Assembly (NCBI GenBank): GCA_964442335.1
Contig: CAYTZI010000081.1
Location: 1 to 10,123 of the forward strand
Direction: 5' to 3'
Source of the DNA: JBFYTX01 sp964442335
GTDB taxonomy: Bacteria; Chloroflexota; Dehalococcoidia; Dehalococcoidales; RBG-16-60-22
DNA length: 10,123 nucleotides
Shown here: in pieces, positions 1 through 6,743 of the stretch
Numbering within the stretch: position 1 is the stretch's first letter
How the letters are laid out: every line of letters begins with the position of its first letter
Notes under the pieces: generated by a model
Told to the model about the DNA's origin: nothing
The model's input: only the letters and a program-made list of their open reading frames with translations
Databases searched by the model: none
Made by a program: the position numbers and the translations under genes

Positions 1-44
1 CTTATAAATATAGATATCCACAGTGATAAATCACAGGGGTACGC

Positions 45-2063
45 ATGAAATTCACCATTGATATAGATAACGGCGGTACTTTCACCGACGGCTTCTTCAC
101 CGGTAACGGACGCATCGAATGGATCAAGGTGGACACGACCCCCCATGATTTGACGGTGTGTTTCCTAAAGTGCATCGAAGAAGGTTCTGCCAGGTTCGGA
201 ATCACTGTCCCGGAAATGCTCCATGATACGGAGGTCATAAGGTTTTCCACCACTCACGCCACAAACACCTTGCTCCAGAGGTCAGGACCCCGGCTGGGAT
301 TGATTGTCACCAAGGGATTTGAGGAAAGCCTTTACTCGTCAGCCGCCAGAAGCCCGGCGCTTGATTTCATCGTTCCCGCCGGGATGGTCGTCGGTATCGA
401 CGCGCCGGCGGGCGAAGGTTCCGTGGCTGGCGAGCAGGTCAGGCTAGCTATACGCAACCTGTTGGGGCGCGGGGCAAGGATTATCGTGGTCAGCCTTCAT
501 CGCGCCCATCTTGACCCGGCCGGCGAGCTGAAGGTCAGAGAGATAGCTGATGACGATTATCCGAAACACTACCTGGGCGCCGTACCGCTGCTTCTCTCAA
601 GTGAGGTCAGCACCACCACCGATGAGGCTTCGCGAACCAACGTGGCCCTGCTTAACGCCTATTTCCATCCAGATATGGTCAATTTTCTTTACAAGGCCGA
701 AGACGATGTTAGAAAGCTGGGCTACCGCAAGCCGCTCCTGGTGGTACACGCCGATGGCGGCGTGGCCCGCGTGGCCAAGACAACGGCCATTATGACCTAT
801 AATTCCGGTCCCTCGGCGGGTGTGCTCGGCACCACTCATATGAGCCGACTGTACCGGCTGCCATACGTGACCAGCCTGGATATCGGCGGCACCAGCGCTG
901 ATATCGGTCTGGTAATTAACGGCCAGCATGGCTACAAGCGCGAGGCCCTGCTGGAGGGAATACCGGTAAAAGTGCCGGTCATCGAAGTTTACCCGACGGC
1001 GGCGGGCGGCGGCTCGATAGCCAGGCCTGAAGGAAGGCAAAAGATAAAGGTGGGCCCGGATAGCGCCGGGGCCATGCCCGGCCCGGCCTGCTACGGACTG
1101 GGGGGCAGGGAGGCGACTTCCACCGATGCCTGTGTGGTCCTCGGCTATATCGACCCGGACTACTTTCTGGGTGGCAAGCGAAAGCTGGACGCGGGCCTAG
1201 CCAGGGAGGTTATCGGGGAAAATCTATCCAGACCGCTTGGCATCTCCGAGGAGGCGTGCGGCCGGCTTATCACGGAGGCCATGGAGGATATTTGCGCCGA
1301 GGACATCGCTAATCTGTTAAAGGCCGGAGACTATAATGCGTCCGACTTCGTCCTCTTTTCTTTCGGGGGTGCGGGCGGCCTCTACTGCTGTGGCATTGCC
1401 GATAAGGTAGGCATACCCAGGATATACTGCTTCCGCTTCAGTTCCGTGTTCAGTGCCTTTGGTTCTTCCTGCGCCGATGTCCTCCATACTTACGAATCTC
1501 TGGCGGAACTGTCACTCAAGCGTAAAAACGGCCGCTCGCAAATACAGGAATTCAATAATGTGGTGAAAGGGCTGAAGGACTCGGTATTGAGGGACATGAG
1601 AGGGGAGGGGTTCCTGCCGGAAAAGGTGTCCTTCTCCCTTGAGCTGGAATTAGCCTCCGGAAGTATCACCTCGGTGACGGAATCCCCCGTAATTCAGCTG
1701 GAGGAGCCATCGGACATCGGCAGGATTTTCGATGCTTTTGCAGAGCAGAATAGTATTGCAGGCGTGGAAGAACTGACAATACATCTTTTCCGCTTACGTG
1801 CCGCCAGCCCGGCCGCCCACCCGGAACTGACCATCCATGACTTCGTCGGGGAGAGTCCGGAAAAAGCCTTGAAAGGATACCGGGACGTCTACTGGAAGGA
1901 CAGCTTCACCCGGACGGCTATCTACGGGCAGCTTGCACTCGAATACGGAAATGTTGTTACCGGGCCGACTATCATTGAGAGCGATGACACCACAATCCTG
2001 ATTCCCGTCGGTAAAAAGTACACCGTCGATAGTCTACTGAACGGCGTCATCGAGTCGGCTTGA
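45..2063 (+). CDS. HyuA-type ATPase subunit 1 (acetophenone/acetone carboxylase-like, hydantoinase A/oxoprolinase family)
   Basis: This 672-aa protein has the hydantoinase A/N-methylhydantoinase/acetone carboxylase beta architecture: an N-terminal Hydant_A_N-like region (about residues 3-180), a central ASKHA-fold ATPase (about 200-490) and a C-terminal domain ending in the family-type DDTTILIP stretch. The phosphate-binding loops are visible at D8-N-G-G-T-F-T-D15 and D279-I-G-G-T-S-A-D286, and MPGPACYGLGG is present. In this family the subunit uses ATP to activate a carbonyl, enol or bicarbonate in the cytoplasm. Two signatures deviate: N9 replaces the usual hydrophobic residue before GGTFTD, and the normally conserved FGGAGPxH reads GGAGGLYCC at 441-449, so the Pro and His are missing. 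It is a divergent paralogue of the gene at 2514. The ATG at 45 has AGGGG at 35-39 and aligns exactly with the paralogue's N-terminus. The family is clear; the substrate is inferred from the neighbours. Confidence 0.92.
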   Translation: MKFTIDIDNGGTFTDGFFTGNGRIEWIKVDTTPHDLTVCFLKCIEEGSARFGITVPEMLHDTEVIRFSTTHATNTLLQRSGPRLGLIVTKGFEESLYSSAARSPALDFIVPAGMVVGIDAPAGEGSVAGEQVRLAIRNLLGRGARIIVVSLHRAHLDPAGELKVREIADDDYPKHYLGAVPLLLSSEVSTTTDEASRTNVALLNAYFHPDMVNFLYKAEDDVRKLGYRKPLLVVHADGGVARVAKTTAIMTYNSGPSAGVLGTTHMSRLYRLPYVTSLDIGGTSADIGLVINGQHGYKREALLEGIPVKVPVIEVYPTAAGGGSIARPEGRQKIKVGPDSAGAMPGPACYGLGGREATSTDACVVLGYIDPDYFLGGKRKLDAGLAREVIGENLSRPLGISEEACGRLITEAMEDICAEDIANLLKAGDYNASDFVLFSFGGAGGLYCCGIADKVGIPRIYCFRFSSVFSAFGSSCADVLHTYESLAELSLKRKNGRSQIQEFNNVVKGLKDSVLRDMRGEGFLPEKVSFSLELELASGSITSVTESPVIQLEEPSDIGRIFDAFAEQNSIAGVEELTIHLFRLRAASPAAHPELTIHDFVGESPEKALKGYRDVYWKDSFTRTAIYGQLALEYGNVVTGPTIIESDDTTILIPVGKKYTVDSLLNGVIESA

Positions 2064-2064
2064 G

Positions 2065-2071
2065 AAGGAGG
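2065..2071 (+). promoter_or_regulatory. Strong Shine-Dalgarno for the small zinc subunit
   Basis: AAGGAGG lies one base after the stop of the preceding gene and 4 nt before the ATG at 2076. It is the strongest ribosome binding site in the window. It supports this short reading frame as a real gene and suggests that the small subunit is translated efficiently. Confidence 0.75.
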
Positions 2072-2075
2072 GACG

Positions 2076-2423
2076 ATGGGTACCAAGAGGCAGATAACGG
2101 AATACCTGGATATCGACCTGGAAAAGGAGCTCTGGTGCTGTAACCACTGCGGACGTGAGCTTATTTCTGCCAGAGAAAATTACAAAAAAGGATGCCGGGT
2201 TTATATCAGGAAAGACCCGAATACGATTTATAATTCACCGATATCCGGCCCCTTTAGCTTTGCGCCGGACCCCGAATGGGGGATGCTGGTCGAGTTTTAT
2301 TGCCCTGGTTGCGGCGTCATGGTGGAAAACGAAATGCTGCCGCCGGGCCATCCGGTGACTCACGATATCGAGCTGGATATTGACGCCCTGAAAGCGAAGT
2401 ACCTTGAGGCAGGTAAGAAATAG
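2076..2423 (+). CDS. Small zinc-binding subunit, acetone/acetophenone carboxylase gamma-like
   Basis: This 115-aa protein resembles the gamma subunit of acetone carboxylase and the 15-kDa subunit of acetophenone carboxylase. Two CxxC knuckles, C22-x2-C25 and C76-x2-C79, about 50 residues apart, form an apparent four-cysteine zinc ribbon; C21 and C40 are extra cysteines. The N-terminus (ITEYLDIDLE) and the stretch around residues 63-75, then YCPGCG and a C-terminal acidic DIELDID segment, look like the gamma family as I know it. Acetone carboxylase gamma is longer (about 170 aa), so the length fits the acetophenone type better. In those complexes the subunit has a structural zinc site and bridges the larger subunits. 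It starts 12 nt after the first ATPase gene behind an AAGGAGG site. Plain hydantoinases and 5-oxoprolinases lack such a subunit, so this gene is the main argument for a carboxylase-type complex. No signal peptide or membrane segment is present. Confidence 0.85.
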   Translation: MGTKRQITEYLDIDLEKELWCCNHCGRELISARENYKKGCRVYIRKDPNTIYNSPISGPFSFAPDPEWGMLVEFYCPGCGVMVENEMLPPGHPVTHDIELDIDALKAKYLEAGKK

Positions 2424-2427
2424 CCCG

Positions 2428-2454
2428 CTCACCCTGAGCTTGTCGAAGGGTGAG
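2428..2454 (+). repeat. Hairpin repeat, copy 1 (8-bp perfect stem, 11-nt loop)
   Basis: CTCACCCT (2428-2435) pairs perfectly with AGGGTGAG (2447-2454) around the 11-nt loop GAGCTTGTCGA. It lies 4 nt after a stop codon. No T-run follows, so it does not look like a classical rho-independent terminator. The loop matches the reverse complement of the loop of the neighbouring copy at 9 of 11 positions. It looks like a dispersed, non-autonomous palindromic repeat of the kind common in environmental bacterial genomes. It could also act as an RNA processing or stability element. Confidence 0.75.
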
Positions 2455-2462
2455 TAAAATCT

Positions 2463-2496
2463 GCCGCTATGGTTCGACAGACTCACCATGAGCGGC
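2463..2496 (-). repeat. Hairpin repeat, copy 2, inverted relative to copy 1
   Basis: GCCGCTATGGT (2463-2473) pairs with ACCATGAGCGGC (2485-2496) with a single bulged base, around the loop TCGACAGACTC (2474-2484). Read on the minus strand the loop is GAGTCTGTCGA, which differs from the loop of copy 1 at two positions. The stems have different sequences but both are well paired, which is expected when a structured repeat is conserved for shape and loop. With copy 1 it fills most of the 90-nt gap between the small subunit and the second ATPase gene. Confidence 0.75.
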
Positions 2497-2513
2497 CTAA
2501 GGCAGGTGAATGA

Positions 2514-4649
2514 ATGAAAGTCTCCCTTGATGTCGATATCGGCGGGACTTTTACCGACCTTTTCCTGAGTTATGACGGCAAGACTGTCTTTGCCAAAACG
2601 CCAACAACCGCCTATAACCTTTCGGTCGGCTTCATGCGGGCGGTAAAAGATGCCGCGGCCCTGCTTGACATTCCCGTCAATGAGCTGCTGGGCAACACCG
2701 AGGTCGTCCGCTATTCCACGACCATCGCCATGAATACGCTATTGCAAAGGACCGGCCCCAGACTGGCGCTGATCACCACGGAGGGCTTTGAAGACATCGT
2801 GCCCATCGGTAAGGGCGCCTCGTGGTCCGACCAGCTGACTTTTAGAGAAATCAGGAATCTGGCCCGCATTACCAAACCCGAGCCCATCATTTCCCGCGAA
2901 ATGACGGTGGGCGTTAAGGAAAGGGTCAATTCCCGGGGAGAAATAATCAGGCCCCTGGATGAGGCGGATTTTCTGGAAAAACTGCAATATATGGTGGACC
3001 GGGGTGCCAGGGGATTTGTTGTCAGCCTGCTCTTCTCATATATCAACCCCACCCACGAAAGACGCATCGCCGAGATTATCCGCCGGGAATATCCGGACTA
3101 TTATCTCGGAGCTATGCCGGTGGTCCTTTCTTCGGAGGTAACTCCGAAACAGAACGAATATACGCGTACCGTGACCACGATATTGAATGCCTACCTGCAT
3201 TACTCCATGTGGGAGCAGATTTCCGGCACCGGCGATGAACTCCGTAACTCCGGCTACGATAAGACTTTCATGATGGTGCATAACAGCGGCGGCATGGCCG
3301 AGGTCTTTCGCACGGCGGCTATCCAGACCTTTAACGGCGGTCCGGTGGCCGGGCTCATCGGCGGGGCTAACGTTGGCAAGATAATGGGATATGACAATAT
3401 CGTTGTCAGCGATATGGGCGGCACCAGCTTCGACCTGGGACTTGTCGTAGCCGGTAGCAGCCGTTTTTACCAGTATCGTCCGCTCATCGACCGCTGGTGG
3501 GTGGACATGACCGTCCTGGAAACCAGGTCCATCGGGGCCGGCGGGGGCTCTGTTGCCTGGTTGAACCCCGTCATGGGAAATCGATTGGAAGTCGGGCCTC
3601 AGGGCGCCGGTTCCATGCCGGGGCCGGCCTCTTATAACCTGGGTGGCACTGACCCCACCGTCACCGATGCCGACATCGTGCTGGGCTATATCAACCCTGA
3701 CTACTATCACGGCGGACGTATGAAGCTGGATAAAGACAGGGCGGTATCAGCCATAAGGGAAAAGATTGCCCGGCCATTGGGCATCGAGGTTGAAGAAGCA
3801 GCGTTATTGATTAAAAAAATCGTCGATGCCAATATGGGCGATACCATCGCCAAGGAGACCTTCCTCAGGGGGTTCAAGCCCGGTGATTTCATACTCTTTG
3901 CCTTCGGCGGCGCCGGGCCGACCCATTGCTGTTCCTACGGGCCTTATGCCGGTATTAACAATATCGTTGTCTTCCCGTTCTCGCCGGTATTTTGTGCCTT
4001 TGGTTCCAGCACGATGGATATCCTGCACCTCTATGAGCAATCGCTCCGCCTGCCCCTGCTGGCTCCGGTGACGATGAAACCCTTCGAGGATTACGATGTT
4101 TTCAACAGTACTGTAAAAAGCCTGCAGGAGAAGGCCGTTAAGGACATCACCAATGAAGGCTTTCCCCTCGAGTCCATCAAGCTTGGCCTGGAAATAGAAG
4201 CCAAATACGGGGGTCAACTCAACATACTCCGTTTCATGTCGCCGCTGCTGTTTATTAATAGTGAAGCCGATGTCAGGGCGGTATATCAAGCTTTCGAAGA
4301 TGAATACTGTCGTGTCTACAATCGCATCTCGGCTTATCCCCAGGGGGGCATGGATGTGCTTAACCTGATACTGCGGTCAACGGTTGATTATCCCAAGCCC
4401 AAGCTCCCCACCTACCCCCTGGCCAGGGCGACACCGGACAAGGAAGCGTTGAAAGGCCGGCGAGATGCCTACTGGGTTGAGTACGGGGCCTTCCGTTCCA
4501 CGCCCATCTACGAGGCCAAGCTGTTAAAACACGGCAATATCATCGAAGGAGAGGCCGTGATAGAAGCCGAGGATACCACCATCGTACTGCCTCCGGTGAT
4601 GAAGCTTTCCGTTGACAAATATCACAATTTTATACTTCAGATGAAATAG
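2514..4649 (+). CDS. HyuA-type ATPase subunit 2 (acetophenone/acetone carboxylase-like, hydantoinase A/oxoprolinase family)
   Basis: This 711-aa protein is the second HyuA-type ASKHA ATPase of the cluster. Its phosphate loops are D8-I-G-G-T-F-T-D15 and D300-M-G-G-T-S-F-D307, and the family signature GGAGPTHCC is intact at 465-473, with P469 and H471 retained, unlike the first paralogue. It also has MPGPASYNLGG and a C-terminal EDTTIVLPP segment. Shared blocks with the first paralogue (NTLLQR-GPRL, LGYI-PDY, AFGSS, LKG-RD-YW) show common ancestry, while the about 40 extra residues indicate long divergence rather than a recent copy. In the five-subunit acetophenone carboxylase two such ATPase subunits act together; this one looks like the more canonical. 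The ATG at 2514 is preceded by AGGTGA (2504-2509). The gene follows the two hairpin repeats and sits 17 nt before the HyuB gene. Confidence 0.93.
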   Translation: MKVSLDVDIGGTFTDLFLSYDGKTVFAKTPTTAYNLSVGFMRAVKDAAALLDIPVNELLGNTEVVRYSTTIAMNTLLQRTGPRLALITTEGFEDIVPIGKGASWSDQLTFREIRNLARITKPEPIISREMTVGVKERVNSRGEIIRPLDEADFLEKLQYMVDRGARGFVVSLLFSYINPTHERRIAEIIRREYPDYYLGAMPVVLSSEVTPKQNEYTRTVTTILNAYLHYSMWEQISGTGDELRNSGYDKTFMMVHNSGGMAEVFRTAAIQTFNGGPVAGLIGGANVGKIMGYDNIVVSDMGGTSFDLGLVVAGSSRFYQYRPLIDRWWVDMTVLETRSIGAGGGSVAWLNPVMGNRLEVGPQGAGSMPGPASYNLGGTDPTVTDADIVLGYINPDYYHGGRMKLDKDRAVSAIREKIARPLGIEVEEAALLIKKIVDANMGDTIAKETFLRGFKPGDFILFAFGGAGPTHCCSYGPYAGINNIVVFPFSPVFCAFGSSTMDILHLYEQSLRLPLLAPVTMKPFEDYDVFNSTVKSLQEKAVKDITNEGFPLESIKLGLEIEAKYGGQLNILRFMSPLLFINSEADVRAVYQAFEDEYCRVYNRISAYPQGGMDVLNLILRSTVDYPKPKLPTYPLARATPDKEALKGRRDAYWVEYGAFRSTPIYEAKLLKHGNIIEGEAVIEAEDTTIVLPPVMKLSVDKYHNFILQMK

Positions 4650-4666
4650 AGAAGGGAGAGGATGCC

Positions 4667-6724
4667 ATGAGGCCGGATCCCAAAAAACTGCTGGAATGGA
4701 TCAAGCCGAGTCCGCCCACGGATGAAGAACGGGAATGTATGAATTTGCTTCAGCCGGGCGATTACGAAATTTATACCGAGAAACTTAATAACTTCCTGCT
4801 CGAATCCAAGGAGGTCTTTATCAAGCTGGGCGTGAGCAGCATGCTCCGTTCCGGGGACGTCGTTACCGGCATCTATACGCCGACCGGCAATATGGTGGCT
4901 GCCTGGTGTGGTACCTATCTCCACGCCGTGGTCGGTCAGCTGCCGATTAAGTACGTTGCGGAAACATGGCTGAATGAACCCACCGTAGGCTGTAAAGACG
5001 GCGATATCTTCTACTGTTCGGACCCCCTCTACGGGGGCATACATAACTGCGACCAGATTATTGTCATGCCCGTTTTTAATGACGGCGAACTTATTGCCTG
5101 GACAAACGCCGCGGTGCATCAGCCGGAGACCGGCGCCTGTGAACCGGGCGGAATGCCGCTCAGTGCCAAGACGCGTCACGACGAGGGCATGCTGTTATCA
5201 CCCATCAAGATAGGCGAGAACTTCCGCCTCAGAGAAGACCTGGTGGAGATGTGCGTTAACCTGATGTCACGGGCACCTCGCATGCAGGCCATAGACATGC
5301 GGGCACGTTTGAGCGCCGCCGACCGCCTGCGGCAAAGGATTGTATCGCTGGCCCGGGAGAAGGGGAACGATTTTATCAGGGGTCTTTTCCGCCGCATCAT
5401 AATTGAGGCGGAAGAAGGCGCCCGTCGGCGCATCAGAGAATGGAATGACGGTTATTACCGTGGCGTCACCTTTGTTGATATCGTCGGAGAAAAACACCGG
5501 CTGGTGCGCAACTATCTCACCCTCCACAAGAAGGGAGACCAGCTCACATGGGATTTTACCGGCACCTCTCCGGAAACCGATAGCCCCCAGCACTGTATGC
5601 CTCATACACTGGCGGCCAATGTAGCCATACATTTGATGTCCTACTCTTTCCACGACCTGCCCGTATCGGCGGGCATCTTCGCACCCATGGAATGGATTGT
5701 GCCCGAGGGGTGCATGTTCAATCCGCACTTCGAGGCTGCCCAGAGTAACGCCGCTCCTTCAAGCCACGGCGCCATGACCCTGGGCAACATCTGTATGAGC
5801 AAATTGATGTTCGACAGCCCCCAGCGGGACCTGGTGGCGGCCGCCATCGGTAATACCGGCGTCGGTATCCTTGTCTCCGGTATCAATCAGTGGGGCGTAC
5901 CCATCTCCGATTACCTCGCCTTTGGTCTCAATACCGAGGGGCACGGCGCCAGGACGGACATGGACGGCGTCGACGCCTATGGTTTCTCCCACTGTCCCAC
6001 CGGCCGGGCGCCGGACGTTGAAGATATTGAGAGCGAGTTCCAGTTCTTCGACCTGGCAGCCAAGCTCAGCCGGAATAGCGGCGGTTTCGGTAAGTACCGC
6101 GGCGGCTCGGGCACCGAGGTAATCTATGCCGTGAATTATGTGGACTACGCCCTTTATAACAGCCACGTCAAAGGTAGTAAAGTACGTAACTGCATGGGTC
6201 TGTTCGGCGGTTATCCCCCGCCGACTTTGCCGGGTATCGAGGTCAAGCACACCGATATCTGGGAAAAGTTGAAAAGGGGCGATAAAGACATCCCCACGGG
6301 CGCCACGCAGTTAATTGCGGAAAGGACCATCCGGGGCGATTACGAAATTAGCAGCATCTTTAAAAAGACCCACGTCCTGGAAAACGGCGACCTCTTTGTT
6401 GTCTTCAGCGGCGGCGGCGGCGGTTATGGTGATGTGCTGGAAAGAGACCCCGGTATGGTCATGGATGATTTGAGGAAGGAAATCATTTCTCACTGGACGG
6501 CGGAAAACGTCTATCACGTGGCTTATGACCACGATACTCTTGAAGTGGATGAGGAGAAAACAAAACAGCTCCGTCAAAAAGAGCGGGAAGATAGAATATC
6601 CCGTAGTATGACCTGGGATGAGTTCGACAAAGAATGGTCAAAGCTGCGTCCTCATGAAGAGATACTGGAATATTACGGCTCGTGGCCGGACGGACGGAAA
6701 ACGAGAGACATTATCAGGATGTAA
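4667..6724 (+). CDS. HyuB-type subunit (hydantoinase B/oxoprolinase family, carboxylase catalytic-subunit-like)
   Basis: This 685-aa protein matches hydantoinase B/5-oxoprolinase B and the alpha subunit of acetone carboxylase over its whole length. Near the N-terminus the family segment reads CSDPLYGGIHNCD, where hydantoinases usually have a TNDP-type version, so S118 replaces Asn. H126, D129 and H151 have the same spacing (+3, +25) as the metal ligands I recall for acetone carboxylase (H150, D153, H175), so a metal-dependent active site is likely. The glycine-rich C-terminal block (SGGGGGYGD) followed by LERDP is also typical. The length fits the about 75-kDa acetophenone carboxylase subunit better than the longer acetone carboxylase alpha. 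The family forms the active site where the activated substrate is hydrolysed or carboxylated. The start at 4667 has an AAGGGAG site (4652-4658) with an 8-nt spacer. The stop is followed by a 19-nt gap. Confidence 0.93.
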   Translation: MRPDPKKLLEWIKPSPPTDEERECMNLLQPGDYEIYTEKLNNFLLESKEVFIKLGVSSMLRSGDVVTGIYTPTGNMVAAWCGTYLHAVVGQLPIKYVAETWLNEPTVGCKDGDIFYCSDPLYGGIHNCDQIIVMPVFNDGELIAWTNAAVHQPETGACEPGGMPLSAKTRHDEGMLLSPIKIGENFRLREDLVEMCVNLMSRAPRMQAIDMRARLSAADRLRQRIVSLAREKGNDFIRGLFRRIIIEAEEGARRRIREWNDGYYRGVTFVDIVGEKHRLVRNYLTLHKKGDQLTWDFTGTSPETDSPQHCMPHTLAANVAIHLMSYSFHDLPVSAGIFAPMEWIVPEGCMFNPHFEAAQSNAAPSSHGAMTLGNICMSKLMFDSPQRDLVAAAIGNTGVGILVSGINQWGVPISDYLAFGLNTEGHGARTDMDGVDAYGFSHCPTGRAPDVEDIESEFQFFDLAAKLSRNSGGFGKYRGGSGTEVIYAVNYVDYALYNSHVKGSKVRNCMGLFGGYPPPTLPGIEVKHTDIWEKLKRGDKDIPTGATQLIAERTIRGDYEISSIFKKTHVLENGDLFVVFSGGGGGYGDVLERDPGMVMDDLRKEIISHWTAENVYHVAYDHDTLEVDEEKTKQLRQKEREDRISRSMTWDEFDKEWSKLRPHEEILEYYGSWPDGRKTRDIIRM

Positions 6725-6743
6725 CCGCTTCCGGACTTAGCAT

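Noticed and set aside
1..44. TATAAA-like box (3-8) and a GTGAT-AA-ATCAC dyad (23-34) before the first gene.
   Set aside because: The upstream part of any promoter is outside the window and the dyad overlaps the leader by chance-level length; I cannot support a promoter or operator call.
3036..3710. Long minus-strand open frame (224 aa) opposite the second ATPase gene.
   Set aside because: The plus-strand protein has clear family motifs throughout. The antisense translation is rich in His, Asp and Gly with no recognisable domain, as expected for a shadow frame in GC-rich coding DNA.
4662..4670. Two-codon micro-ORF ATG CCA TGA overlapping the start of the HyuB gene.
   Set aside because: It could act as a tiny leader, but such short overlaps arise by chance and the ribosome binding site is best spaced for the ATG at 4667.
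4637..5179. Minus-strand open frame (180 aa) across the start of the HyuB gene.
   Set aside because: It has no family motif and lies against strongly supported plus-strand coding sequence; it is a shadow frame.
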